Position numbers and translations under genes: made by a program | The notes under the pieces: model-generated | Databases searched by the model: none | What the model was told of the DNA's origin: nothing | What the model saw: the letters and a program-made list of their open reading frames with translations, nothing else | NCBI GenBank assembly: GCA_039591615.1 | Contig: JBDHDH010000065.1 | Span: 1 to 20,864 of the forward strand | DNA length: 20,864 nucleotides | Origin: JBDHDH01 sp039591615 | Lineage (GTDB): Bacteria; Gemmatimonadota; Gemmatimonadetes; Gemmatimonadales; GWC2-71-9 | Direction: 5' to 3' | Part shown: positions 1 through 8,684 of the stretch, piece after piece | Numbering within the stretch: the stretch's first letter is position 1 | Layout of the letters: every line of letters begins with the position of its first letter

Positions 1-828
1 TATCCCGACGCCGGCTATCTCTGGGACGCCGCCGCGCTCATGGGTGTCACTTACAGGAGTTACGGCGAGTTCGTCCGTTACGGACCGAACCGCAGTTATC
101 CGGTACAAACGCGCATGGCGAACTTGGAGGGACATATCGCGCCTGACTTTCCTCCCTATGACCTGCGCGTGACGGATGTCGAGCGGGCCGCGGAGTTCGT
201 CCGCGAGCTGAACCAGCAAGTGGCGGGTGACACCGTGCCGCAGCTGAACATCATCCGCCTCCCCAACGACCACACCGCCGGGGCGCGGCCGGGGTATCCG
301 ACCCCATTGTCGATGGTGGCGGACAACGATCTCGCGTTGGGACGGATCGTGGAAGCAATCTCCAACAGTCCCATCTGGGGCGAGACGGCCATCTTCGTGG
401 TCGAGGACGACAGCCAGAATGGTCCCGACCATGTCGATTCACACCGCACGATCGCACTGGTGGCGAGCCCCTATGCGCGAAGAGGCTTCGTGGACCACAC
501 CATGTACGACACCGTTTCCATGTTGAAGACGATCGAGCTGATTCTGGGCCTGGCCCCCCTCAGTCAGTACGACGCAGCCGCCATTCCGATGTTCCTGGCA
601 TTTCAGGACGACGCGGACTCCATGCCGTACGCGGCGCACTCGAATCGTTTTCCGCTCGACAGCCTCAACACGGCAGGCGCGTTCGGCGCTGAATTGTCCG
701 TGCGCATGAATCTGGAAGAGCTGGACGCCGCGCCCGAGGAGCTCCTCAACGAGATCATCTGGAAATCGGTCAAGGGTGTCACCTCGGAGATGCCCCGGCC
801 GCATACGCCGACGCTGAAGCCTTTCTGA
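1..828 (+). CDS. Phosphoesterase / alkaline-phosphatase-fold protein, C-terminal part (5' end outside window)
   Basis: The reading frame is open from the first base and ends with TGA at 826-828, so only the last 275 residues are present. The sequence IIRLPNDHTAG followed by a VVEDDSQNGPDHVDSHR stretch is typical of the phosphoesterase family (PF04185-like, alkaline-phosphatase superfamily). In that family the Asp and His residues of these motifs bind the catalytic metals. The protein most resembles the C-terminal half of the two-domain YncE-like propeller plus phosphatase proteins found in soil and marine bacteria, but the N-terminal half cannot be seen here. Members are usually exported and cleave phosphate esters; the substrate cannot be told from this fragment. 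No downstream gene is close enough to suggest an operon. The family call is fairly safe and the exact substrate is unknown. Confidence 0.8.
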   Translation, partial: YPDAGYLWDAAALMGVTYRSYGEFVRYGPNRSYPVQTRMANLEGHIAPDFPPYDLRVTDVERAAEFVRELNQQVAGDTVPQLNIIRLPNDHTAGARPGYPTPLSMVADNDLALGRIVEAISNSPIWGETAIFVVEDDSQNGPDHVDSHRTIALVASPYARRGFVDHTMYDTVSMLKTIELILGLAPLSQYDAAAIPMFLAFQDDADSMPYAAHSNRFPLDSLNTAGAFGAELSVRMNLEELDAAPEELLNEIIWKSVKGVTSEMPRPHTPTLKPF

Positions 829-896
829 AACCTCGGGGCGCTCTCCTCGTAAGAAGAACCACTCGCAGCCTACCGAGCCACCGATGAAGTTTCGAC

Positions 897-1482
897 ATGG
901 ACTGGCTTGTACAAGACCTCCGCTACGCCCTCCGCCGCCTCCACAAGACGCCCGGATTCACCGCCATCGCCGTCGCTATCCTGGCGCTCGGCATCAGCGC
1001 CAATACGGCGATCTTCTCCATCATCAACGCAGTGCTCTTCCGCCCTCAGCCCTACGACCGGCCCGATGAGCTGGTCAACATCTATGTGAGCGATTCCCGC
1101 GGCCGGGCTCACGCTACGACGTCCGCGTCCATTCATCTACGTAGCCTTTGCCCAGGACTACACCGAAATCGTCGGTGTCGTCTCACAGCGGAGACGCGAG
1201 TTGGGCATCCGGATTGCTCTGGGCGCGCGGACGGACCAAGTGGTGAAGTTGGCCGTGACCAAGGGAATGGCGTTAGTCGCTGTTGGGTTCGCTATGGGGA
1301 TGATACTGGCATTAGTCGCGACTCGACCTCTCGGCAAGCTGCTATACGGAGTCGGAACCTCCGATCCCATCACGTTCGTCGGCGTTGGGCTGTTCCTCGC
1401 AGGAATCGCCTTTATCGCCAGCTATGTTCCAGCGCGCCGCGCGGCCAACGTAGATCCCATGGTGGCGTTGAAGCACGAATAG
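897..1482 (+). pseudogene. Remnant of an ADOP-type ABC transporter permease (MacB/FtsX-like), middle deleted
   Basis: The first about 68 codons from ATG 897 (MDWLVQDLRYALRRL, then a hydrophobic helix with ALGISANTAIFSIINAVLF) are the classic N-terminus of the orphan FtsX/MacB-type permeases common in Acidobacteria and Gemmatimonadota. The last about 100 codons, in a different frame, are the classic C-terminus: a RRRELGIRIALGAR motif near 1190-1230, two hydrophobic helices and a final VPARRAANVDPMVALKHE. A complete member has about 800 residues, so some 600 internal residues are gone and the two ends are out of frame (frame 3 before about 1115, frame 1 after about 1135). I infer an internal deletion that inactivated the gene. 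The C-terminal piece could still be translated from TTG 1201, but it would lack most of the permease. Confidence 0.8.
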
Positions 1483-1728
1483 CCAGGCGGGGGGCGGGCT
1501 CTCTCGTTTCTTGGAGATGATCTGACAGCGAACCATATAGCACGAGTCATCGCTGTTGCAGCGGTCCCATGGAGCGTAGCGGCCACATCGCAACTAGACG
1601 CATTTCCGCGCCACATTACTAGCAGCGAACATGGACTTCGGGAACGTCGTCGACATGTGGGTCTACAAGAACGGAGGGCGCTGCCCGTGTGCCCGCTCGT
1701 GCGGAGGCCTGCTGTCGGACGCACACGC

Positions 1729-3039
1729 TCAATCGGTGCGTGTCTCCCTGCTGAGCCGGTAGAGCAGGACCGCCGCCCGCTTCGCCTGCAACGACAACGT
1801 GGGGAGATCGATGAACTCGTCCACTGTGTGGTCGTCGCCCCCGCCCGGACCCAACCCGTCGAGTGCCATCTCCACGAGGCCGGCAGTGAACGAAACGTCG
1901 GCGGCGCCGGCGGACCTCGGGTCGGCAGCGGTGACCGAACCGAAACCCAAATCCCGACTTACCCGGTCGTAGAGCGCCAACAGCTGACGGTTCCCGTCGG
2001 TGGGAGCCAGCGGGGGGTAGGAATCGATGAAGGTGATCTCGGCCTCGGTATGTGGCAGGTGATGGGCGACGATCCTGCGCATGCGCTCCTTCGCGTGGGC
2101 CAGCTGCTCTTGCGAGATCGCCCGCAGATCACCTGTCACGACCGCATGCTCGGCAACCACGTTGCTCTTTCCAAACGCGGTGCCGCGGGACTGTGCGGCA
2201 TCGTAGTCGACGTCGGTGCCGGCGAGCATGACGCCGGGATTGAAGGTCAAGAGCCGCTCACCCGAAAGCTCTTCGTAGAACCGATATAGGATACGGGATG
2301 CCTCGTAAATCGCCCCAGCTCCAACAGCCTCACGAAAGATCTGCGACGAGTGCGCTGGCCGACCCGAGACACGAAGCTGCCATCCAGTGGAGCCCCGACG
2401 TGCCACGACCGCTGTTCGCGGATTGCTATCTCCGTTTTCGAACCCTATGGCGATGTCCGCCCACTCGGCGGCTTCGACCAAAGAAGCCCGCGCAGCGGCG
2501 AGGGGTCGCCCACTCCGTTCCTCATCACCGGTCATCACGACGGTGATGCTCATTCGCTCGAGGACGCCGGCGGCATCGAGGGCCTTGAGGGCGTAGATGA
2601 TCACGACGTTCCCACCCTTCATGTCGACAACGCCCGGTCCACGAGCGGTCGAGTCGTTCAGTTGTTCAAAGCGCTGGAACCGGCTGTCGGGCTCGAACAC
2701 CGTGTCGAGGTGCCCAATGAGTAGCAAGCGAGGCCCGTCCCGGTCACGCTTGGCAACGAGATGCCCAGCCCGCTCGAAGGGCGCGCCGTCGATCCACTGC
2801 GTGGTGAACCCGAGCGCATCCAGCTCGGCGCGGAACACATCCCCCACCTCACGCACGCCGGCCAAATTCATGGTCCCGCTGTTCATGTTGACCACCGTCT
2901 CTAGCAACGCCCGCGTTTCCTCGCTATGGGCATCAACGTACCGCACGAGCTCATGTTCAATCGGTTCCTCTTGAGCGGCCACGGGAGTGGGGTTGGACTG
3001 GACGACACTGACGCCGAGCAGGATGAATGTCGCGCGCAT
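1729..3039 (-). CDS. Secreted M20 family metallopeptidase (carboxypeptidase G2-like)
   Basis: This is a zinc exopeptidase or amidohydrolase expected to act outside the cytoplasmic membrane. From the chosen start, residues 1-23 form a signal peptide ending VAA-QEEP. The M20 metal and catalytic residues are in order: GHLDT with H110 and D112, GVVDMKGG with D139 as bridging ligand, TGDEE with E173 as general base and E174 as ligand, FENGD with D204, and a C-terminal GGDDHTVDEF His. The dimerisation domain lies between. The family removes C-terminal Glu or other residues from peptides or acylated amino acids; the substrate is not known. I start at ATG 3039 rather than the upstream in-frame ATG at 3060, because an AGGAG lies 4 nt before 3039 and the signal peptide then begins directly. 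It is transcribed divergently from the permease at 3213. Confidence 0.9.
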   Translation of the reverse strand: MRATFILLGVSVVQSNPTPVAAQEEPIEHELVRYVDAHSEETRALLETVVNMNSGTMNLAGVREVGDVFRAELDALGFTTQWIDGAPFERAGHLVAKRDRDGPRLLLIGHLDTVFEPDSRFQRFEQLNDSTARGPGVVDMKGGNVVIIYALKALDAAGVLERMSITVVMTGDEERSGRPLAAARASLVEAAEWADIAIGFENGDSNPRTAVVARRGSTGWQLRVSGRPAHSSQIFREAVGAGAIYEASRILYRFYEELSGERLLTFNPGVMLAGTDVDYDAAQSRGTAFGKSNVVAEHAVVTGDLRAISQEQLAHAKERMRRIVAHHLPHTEAEITFIDSYPPLAPTDGNRQLLALYDRVSRDLGFGSVTAADPRSAGAADVSFTAGLVEMALDGLGPGGGDDHTVDEFIDLPTLSLQAKRAAVLLYRLSRETRTD

Positions 3040-3212
3040 GAGTCTCCTCTCGAGGGACATAAGGCGATCAAAGGTGCCACAACGATACGCAGCCGGGCGG
3101 GCTCGAAGCTACTGCAAAGTAAGCTCACCCTTCACGCCTAGCCGCCTCGCGTAAGAAGCATCATGTTATCCCGTGAAGGCACCAGCAACCCGGGCAAGTG
3201 ACCACGTAACGC

Positions 3213-3950
3213 GTGCTGTTCTTTCTCGCAGTCTTCGCGGCGGGTGCCGCCGCCGGATTCCTGAACGTAATGGCTGGTGGCGGGTCGCTCATCACCTTGC
3301 CGATCCTACTGTTTCTCGGGCTGCCTGCGGCGACGGCCAACGGTACGAATCGCGTAGCCATCCTGGCCCAGAACCTCACCGCGGTAGCGAGTTTCCACCG
3401 AAGGGGCTTGTCCGACGTCCGAACCGGCCTGGCTCTCGCAGCTGCAACACTCCCCGGTGCCGTCGCGGGAGCGCTCATCGCGATCCGGATTCCCGACGCC
3501 GCCTTCCGCCTGGTGCTCGCCGGGGTCCTCGTGTTCGCCGTGGTTGGCTTACTGCGACCGCCACCAGGACGTCACGAAGCGACCGAGGCCGCGCCACGAC
3601 CCGGAGCGACGACATTCTTGGCTCTGTTCGGGATCGGGTTTTACGGGGGCTTCCTCCAGGCAGGGGTAGGCTTCCTCTTCATGCTAGCGCTCTACCAGCT
3701 GCTGCGGCTCGATCTGGTTCGGGTCAACATGTACAAAGTGTTCATCGTGCTGATCTACACGGTTCCAGCGCTCGGCGTCTTCGCGGTCTCGGGAAACGTG
3801 GCTTGGACGACTGGCCTGATCCTCGCCGCCGGAAACGCAATCGGCGCAGTGGCGGGGACGCACGTCACGGTCCGAGGCGGCGAACGTCCCATTCGCATGG
3901 TGATTGCAGGAGCGCTGGTGTTGATGGCGGTGCGGCTGATCTGGAGATAG
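3213..3950 (+). CDS. TauE/SafE (TSUP) family sulfite/organosulfonate-type membrane permease
   Basis: The protein has 245 residues and about seven or eight hydrophobic segments, the usual size for the TSUP family. The N-terminal motif GFLNVMAGGGSLITLP is diagnostic: a re-entrant glycine-rich segment just after the first helix. A second family-like repeat begins after a short loop near residue 130 (FGIGFYGGFLQAGVGFLF). These inner-membrane proteins are thought to export sulfite, sulfoacetate or other small anions, but many members have no known substrate. The start is GTG 3213, which directly follows an in-frame TAA at 3207-3209, so no earlier start is possible; the ribosome binding site is weak. 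The next gene starts 27 bp downstream on the same strand, suggesting co-transcription. Confidence 0.88.
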   Translation: MLFFLAVFAAGAAAGFLNVMAGGGSLITLPILLFLGLPAATANGTNRVAILAQNLTAVASFHRRGLSDVRTGLALAAATLPGAVAGALIAIRIPDAAFRLVLAGVLVFAVVGLLRPPPGRHEATEAAPRPGATTFLALFGIGFYGGFLQAGVGFLFMLALYQLLRLDLVRVNMYKVFIVLIYTVPALGVFAVSGNVAWTTGLILAAGNAIGAVAGTHVTVRGGERPIRMVIAGALVLMAVRLIWR

Positions 3951-3977
3951 AGGTCTGCGCCGCCATAAACAATAGGA

Positions 3978-4802
3978 GTGCCGGTTCCCACGTTGCGTAG
4001 GCTGACACAGCAAATCGCGTACGAAGGCGTCGAAGGCCTCCGTGTCGGTCGCTTCGACCTCGGCATCAGCTCGACCTGCATCGTCTACCGGCTGAGCCAG
4101 AGCGTCGTCGACACCGGTCCGCCGAACCAATGGCCCAAGGTGCGTCGATTCCTGCAGGAGCGGTCCGTCCAGACAGTGCTGATCACCCATCACCACGAGG
4201 ACCACAGTGGCAACGGCGCCCGCCTACAACGGTCGATGAACGCCCAGGTGCTCATGCCGTCCAGCGGCGTTGATGCCGTTCGTCTCGGTTTTCCCCTCCG
4301 GCCGTATCAGCACATCATCTGGGGTGCCCCCGAGCGATTCCAAGCTGAAACCATGCCCGAGGTCTTGGAGTTGGGAGACGGACTTCGCCTCCAGGCTGTC
4401 CCGACCCCGGGACATTCGCCAGACATGACGTGTTACCTCGAGCCGAATCGGGGCTGGCTCTTCACCGGCGACCTTTACATCGCCAGCAAGCCCCGCTTTC
4501 TCCGAGCGGACGAGAGCATCGACGATCAGATCCAGAGCCTCCACCGCGTCCTGGGTATCGAGTTCGGGACACTGTTCTGTGCGCACCGGGGGATCGTTCA
4601 CGACGGTCGGCCCGCGATCCAGGCCAAGCTCGACTATTTGATCTCACTGCGTGACGAAGTCCGCGAGATGTACCGTGCTGGCCGGTCCCTTCAGCAGATT
4701 ACGCGAAACCTGCTAGGTCGAGAGGAGCTCTTATCATTCCTGACTTTGTTCCATTTCTGCAAGCGGAATCTCGTGCGGGCATGTGTGAGGGGGATCGAGT
4801 AA
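3978..4802 (+). CDS. Metallo-beta-lactamase-fold hydrolase
   Basis: The protein has 274 residues and the complete metal set of the MBL superfamily: HHHEDH (H71, H73, D75, H76), GHS (H146), TGD (D165) and CAHRG (H203). This implies a two-metal hydrolase. A C-terminal helical region of about 70 residues follows the core, as in the glyoxalase II-like and LACTB2-like subgroups. The substrate could be a thioester, lactone or phosphoester; nothing in the sequence decides. GTG 3978 is used here, but the AGGAG at 3974-3978 overlaps it, so the TTG at 3993 (spacing 14) is an alternative start that would drop five residues. It probably forms an operon with the TSUP permease 27 bp upstream. It converges with the cupin gene that ends at 4897. 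Confidence 0.88.
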   Translation: MPVPTLRRLTQQIAYEGVEGLRVGRFDLGISSTCIVYRLSQSVVDTGPPNQWPKVRRFLQERSVQTVLITHHHEDHSGNGARLQRSMNAQVLMPSSGVDAVRLGFPLRPYQHIIWGAPERFQAETMPEVLELGDGLRLQAVPTPGHSPDMTCYLEPNRGWLFTGDLYIASKPRFLRADESIDDQIQSLHRVLGIEFGTLFCAHRGIVHDGRPAIQAKLDYLISLRDEVREMYRAGRSLQQITRNLLGREELLSFLTLFHFCKRNLVRACVRGIE

Positions 4803-4896
4803 GACCACCTGTGAAAGACGCCGCGGGGCTCGTCCGGCGCCACCTTCGAGAAGCCCATGGAGTACTCGGCGGGGATCGCCGGCGCGCTCGACCGCG

Positions 4897-5253
4897 TCAG
4901 CTCCCGACGATCTCGATCTCGTCTGGCTGGTTCGGCACGACGCAAAGGAACTCAAACCGCTCCTCACCGGTCGCTTCGTACCAGTGCGGGGTTCCCGCCG
5001 GGATGTAGACCACGTCGCCTGCCTGGACCTCCACGACTTCCTCTCCAATCCCGATCCTAGCATTCCCACGCAGCACGTACTGCTCGTGTTCGACGGTGTT
5101 GGTGTGGGCGGGCATACCACCACCCGGCTCCATGACGAACCGCCGCATCGCGAAGTTGGGGGCCTCGTCCGGACCGATGAGCACCTGCCGCGAGGTACCG
5201 GTGCCAGCCGACACCACTTCAGCCGAGATATCCTGGATGTGCTTGACAGACAT
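4897..5253 (-). CDS. Small single-domain cupin protein
   Basis: The protein has 118 residues and a typical single beta-barrel cupin. Motif 1 is PAHTNTVEHEQYVLRG with H50 and H56, and motif 2 is IPAGTPHWY with H90. In the canonical motif a second His follows two residues after the first; here that position is Asn52, so metal binding may involve E55 or H56 instead, or be weak. Cupins of this size often act as small dioxygenases, isomerases or ligand-binding regulators; the function here is unknown. I start at ATG 5253 because homology-like sequence begins there (MSVKHIQDISAEVV); the open frame reaches back to 5358, but that extension overlaps the acetate kinase end and looks non-native. It lies 68 bp after acetate kinase and is probably the last gene of that operon. 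Confidence 0.82.
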   Translation of the reverse strand: MSVKHIQDISAEVVSAGTGTSRQVLIGPDEAPNFAMRRFVMEPGGGMPAHTNTVEHEQYVLRGNARIGIGEEVVEVQAGDVVYIPAGTPHWYEATGEERFEFLCVVPNQPDEIEIVGS

Positions 5254-5321
5254 GGCAGTGAGTCCAGTTACGACTTCCGACAACGCTAGCTCACTGGAGC
5301 AGCGCTCACAAGCGAATCGTG

Positions 5322-6569
5322 TCACCACCGGCGCGGCGCATCCCGCACGACGCGACATGTGTCTCGAGCGATCAGCAGTTCCTCATTCGTGGGAATGACA
5401 TAGGCCTTCAGGCGCGCCTCGTCGCGACTGATTTCTGCCGTCACGCCAGCAACGGCTCTGGTATTTCGCTCTTCGTCGAGTATTAGGCCCAATGCCTCGA
5501 GCCCTTCAGCGATCCTACTCCGAACGCTCACAGCGTTCTCCCCAATCCCTCCGCTGAAGACGACCGCGTCGGCTCCTCCAAGCTCCGCATGGTAAGCACC
5601 GATATAGTGGCGTACTCGATGGCAGAACATGTCGATGGCGAGACGAGCTCGGCGGTCGTCGTTCTCGGATTCTTCTTCCAAGAGCTCCCGCATGTCACCC
5701 GTTAGCCCCGAGATGCCCAATAGGCCCGACTGCTTGTTGAGCACACCGTCGATCTCGTTGAAGGACATGCCTTCGTTCGTCGCGAGGTACTCCACGAGCG
5801 AAGGATCGATGTCTCCCGAGCGCGTACCCATGATCAGCCCCTGGAGTGGCGTGAAGCCCATCGAGGTGTTGTACGACCGCCCCTCCTTGACGGCACAAGC
5901 CGAGCAGCCGTTGCCCAGATGGAGGGTGATGATCGTGATCCGCTCACGCTGGAGTCCCAACAACCGAACGTAGCGATACACGAGATAACGGTGCGACGTG
6001 CCGTGGAACCCGTACCGCCGGATCTTGTACCGCCGGTAGTACTGATACGGAATGCCGTACAGGTAGCAGGTGTCCGGTATGGTCGAATGAAACGAGGTAT
6101 CGAACACGGCTACTTGCGGTACGCCAGCACCCAGCAACTCGGTGGCCGCGCGGATGCCGCGGAGATTGGCAGGGTTGTGGAGCGGAGCGAGTTCGATACA
6201 GTCGGCGATTCCTTCGTACACCTCCCGGTCGATGCGCACGGATTTCCGGAAATGTTCACCTCCGTGCACGACACGATGCCCCACTGCGTGAATGTCACCG
6301 AGCGACGTGATGTGCTCGATCCGCGATGCCGCGGAGACGATCCACCGCACGATATAGTCGATAGCCGCTCTGTGGTCGCGGAGAGCCTCGGCGTGTCGTT
6401 CCTTCGGATGCCCGATGGCCTCGAGGGATATCAGTGCTTGGCCACCAATGCGGTCGATGAGGCCACGGGCAAGACACTGGTCCGCGTCACGCTCGATGAG
6501 CTCCAAATCGGTTTCGATGATCTGGAACTTGACCGTGGAAGACCCACAATTGAGTACGAGGACGTTCAC
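5322..6569 (-). CDS. ackA: Acetate kinase
   Basis: Acetate kinase makes ATP and acetate from acetyl phosphate and ADP in the cytoplasm, or runs in reverse. The 415-residue protein is full length for the family (about 400). It has the N-terminal NCGSSTVKF phosphate loop (N7), HRVVHGG (R99), FDTSFH with catalytic D157, RRYGFHGTSH (H188), HLGNGCS, MGTRSGDIDP (R250), FSGGIGENA and C-terminal NEELLIARDT, so all known catalytic residues appear to be present. It starts with GTG 6569 directly after the TGA of the upstream dehydrogenase/hydratase gene (0 nt gap), so translation is likely coupled. It may act on propionyl or butyryl phosphate too; sequence alone does not settle this. No phosphotransacetylase gene is visible in the window, which is unusual for an ackA locus. 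Confidence 0.96.
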   Translation of the reverse strand: MNVLVLNCGSSTVKFQIIETDLELIERDADQCLARGLIDRIGGQALISLEAIGHPKERHAEALRDHRAAIDYIVRWIVSAASRIEHITSLGDIHAVGHRVVHGGEHFRKSVRIDREVYEGIADCIELAPLHNPANLRGIRAATELLGAGVPQVAVFDTSFHSTIPDTCYLYGIPYQYYRRYKIRRYGFHGTSHRYLVYRYVRLLGLQRERITIITLHLGNGCSACAVKEGRSYNTSMGFTPLQGLIMGTRSGDIDPSLVEYLATNEGMSFNEIDGVLNKQSGLLGISGLTGDMRELLEEESENDDRRARLAIDMFCHRVRHYIGAYHAELGGADAVVFSGGIGENAVSVRSRIAEGLEALGLILDEERNTRAVAGVTAEISRDEARLKAYVIPTNEELLIARDTCRVVRDAPRRW

Positions 6570-8672
6570 TCACACCCTCATCGTCTTGGCGTACTCGGTA
6601 CCGATACGGCCTCTGCGGCACGCCTCGGTCACCATGAATCCCGCCGAGTGCTTCGACTGCGTCGTGAGAGCATCTGCTAAGGTTGCATGGCAGGACGCTT
6701 GAATACAGCTCATGATGGCGCGGCGGGCCTCCTCGGTGAACGGAGCGGCTCCGGAAAGGGAGGATGATTCACTCGGGATCCCATCGAGCGCGTCGCTGGC
6801 AAGCTGGCGCTGCGATACGCTATGGTCGCCACCTGATGCGATCATCCACGCCGTGGTTACCGCCTCCTCGAGCGAACCCGCCGTATCGATCAACCAGCCA
6901 ACCGCTTCGCTCGCCAATACGGGCCGGCCGCTCAGCAGGAGACGCAACAGCTCGGGCCAGTCCTCGGAGCGGGCCTTTCGGAAAGGCCAGTGGCAACCCT
7001 CCATACCGGGCACCACCGGGAGTGTGACTTCCGGGAATCCCACAGACGCGTCGTTGACGGCAACCACATAATCGCAGTGCAAGAGCAGCTCCAGCATGCC
7101 GCCCAGGCAACGCTTGCCTCCGATGAAGCCCACGGAGGTAGCAAACTCGCTCGTGAGACGCCGAGCCGTCCTCGACCAGCTGTGTGAGACGCGGAAGCCG
7201 TCTTCTTCGTGGTCGAGGGCCGGATAGAACTCGCTCGTGTCGGCACCAACGAGCTGGGTCGCCAGATGGAAGTCGTGAGTCACGATGACCCGATCGATCT
7301 TGCCATCCTTGAGCCAGTCGATGGCGCGATTGAGCTCCTGATCCACGTCACTGTTGTAGGCTTCCCGCGCCACCGTAATCACACCAACCAACCCGTCATG
7401 TTCCGCATTGACGTAGAGTTGCTGCCACTCGGGTGACTCGATCTGCTCCACCGCTTCCGGATGCCATGCACTCTCCGCTGCCTCGGGGAAGAGCTCGTGA
7501 TAGCGCTCGACAGCCCTTCTCGTACCATCTGCTCCCCGGCTGCGCATGACCGCGAGGATGCCGCGCCGGAACTGAGCGCAGAGCTCACCGATGATGTTGA
7601 TTTGCCCGAAATGACTGCGTCGTTCATGGACCATCAGGCTCGTCATCTGAAACAGGGGGCCGAGGATCCACGTCTCAAATTCGCCCTCGTCGCCCTGCAG
7701 ATCCCAGTCGACCAATGGACGGAAGTGCTTGGGAGGGTACCAGTTCTGGCCCGTTTCCTTCCGTTCCACCAGCTCGTCGGCCGGCGTGAACAACCCACCG
7801 TAGCGTTCGCCAAGATGATGCAAGCAGGACCACGTGAGGAAGTTCGCTCCCTTGGCCCCAATGGCGTCGTGGGCTCGAAACGGATTGGGGCCGAGGAGAC
7901 GACGGACGAACTTGTCGATCTTCCAATACGGCATGTTGCGAGCGTGGTGGTAGCGGATCCCCGCCAGTGTCACACCACAGAACAGCACGTCGAGGACGAA
8001 CGACCAGTCGTCGCTCACTTCCATGGGAATCAGACCCAGCGCCCACAGCAGGCGAGTGAAGTCGGACGGTTCCCGCTCCACGACTTCGTACACCTTGTTG
8101 ATCTCGTGGGGAAAGGCCGGATGAGCTATCCCCACGCCAAGCTCTGAACTGGGGAAGCCCGATGTGACTGACCGAATGGCGATGTCAGGAAATGCGTCCC
8201 GGAAGATTCGGTAGTGCTGCCTCTTGATCTCGAGGATCTCGGGAATCGCCTCTAGGAGGAACCGTGGCCGGAGCTGCCGCAACTCTGCCGGGAGGGTCAT
8301 TCCATCGTAGTTGAGGCGAATGATGTTCGCCATGATCCCGTCTGCCCGTTCCTTGCTGAATGCCCGAACCAATCCGGGATACTGCTTCCCGATCCCATCC
8401 GGTGCGCCCGGGAAATCGAGGGCCACGATGGGCACGCCAAAGGATGTCAAGCGCGCGCCCAGCTGCATCGTCTTTCCCGCCCCGACAATACCGTTCGCAC
8501 CCGATATCACGAGAGCGCCGCGATCGTTCGGGTGACCGAAGATGCGGTTCACGAGCTCACCCGAATCAACCGGCATGCGTCCGTTCTTGAAGATGTCGAG
8601 CACGGATCCCAGGCCTATCGTCTCCAGGGTAGGTTGCCGAATTGCCGTGGTCGTCGTCGCGGTCGTGGTCAT
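6570..8672 (-). CDS. Two-domain 3-hydroxyacyl-CoA dehydrogenase / enoyl-CoA hydratase (FadN-like order)
   Basis: The 700-residue protein has an N-terminal dehydrogenase part (about 50-300) and a C-terminal crotonase part (about 415-660), the order seen in FadN rather than FadB. In the first part the nucleotide loop reads SGANGIVGAGKT (57-68), a variant of GxGxxG, with D86 at the end of strand 2. S171, H184 (AHPAFPH) and E196 match the catalytic Ser, His and Glu of the family, while the usual Asn appears to be D228. In the second part, QLVGAD (473-478) matches the oxyanion-hole GAD motif, and E528 (GGMLEL) and E548 (GFPEV) match both catalytic Glu residues. It likely hydrates enoyl-CoA and oxidises the product. 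ATG 8672 is preceded by GGGAGGT 5-6 nt upstream; the thiolase stop lies 12 bp upstream. The first about 10 residues are Thr-rich and probably disordered. Confidence 0.85.
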   Translation of the reverse strand: MTTTATTTTAIRQPTLETIGLGSVLDIFKNGRMPVDSGELVNRIFGHPNDRGALVISGANGIVGAGKTMQLGARLTSFGVPIVALDFPGAPDGIGKQYPGLVRAFSKERADGIMANIIRLNYDGMTLPAELRQLRPRFLLEAIPEILEIKRQHYRIFRDAFPDIAIRSVTSGFPSSELGVGIAHPAFPHEINKVYEVVEREPSDFTRLLWALGLIPMEVSDDWSFVLDVLFCGVTLAGIRYHHARNMPYWKIDKFVRRLLGPNPFRAHDAIGAKGANFLTWSCLHHLGERYGGLFTPADELVERKETGQNWYPPKHFRPLVDWDLQGDEGEFETWILGPLFQMTSLMVHERRSHFGQINIIGELCAQFRRGILAVMRSRGADGTRRAVERYHELFPEAAESAWHPEAVEQIESPEWQQLYVNAEHDGLVGVITVAREAYNSDVDQELNRAIDWLKDGKIDRVIVTHDFHLATQLVGADTSEFYPALDHEEDGFRVSHSWSRTARRLTSEFATSVGFIGGKRCLGGMLELLLHCDYVVAVNDASVGFPEVTLPVVPGMEGCHWPFRKARSEDWPELLRLLLSGRPVLASEAVGWLIDTAGSLEEAVTTAWMIASGGDHSVSQRQLASDALDGIPSESSSLSGAAPFTEEARRAIMSCIQASCHATLADALTTQSKHSAGFMVTEACRRGRIGTEYAKTMRV

Positions 8673-8676
8673 TTCG

Positions 8677-8683
8677 CACCTCC
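8677..8683 (-). promoter_or_regulatory. Shine-Dalgarno between thiolase and dehydrogenase/hydratase genes
   Basis: The minus strand reads GGGAGGT a few nt before ATG 8672. It lies in the 12-bp gap after the thiolase stop codon and so supports both the start codon and operon structure. Confidence 0.75.
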
Positions 8684-8684
8684 C

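Noticed and set aside
1657..2289. 210-codon open frame on the + strand
   Set aside because: It is antisense to the M20 peptidase, whose motifs are all intact; the frame has low-complexity, shadow-like sequence and no start signal.
3173..4000. 275-codon open frame on the + strand
   Set aside because: It overlaps the TSUP permease in another frame and is rich in Arg, Pro and Gly, as expected of an out-of-frame read of GC-rich coding DNA.
4867..4881. Short inverted repeat CGGCG(5 nt)CGCCG between convergent MBL and cupin genes
   Set aside because: Only 5 bp of stem and no T-run; such repeats are common by chance in GC-rich DNA.
5919..6680. 253-codon open frame on the + strand
   Set aside because: It is antisense to acetate kinase and carries no recognisable domain.
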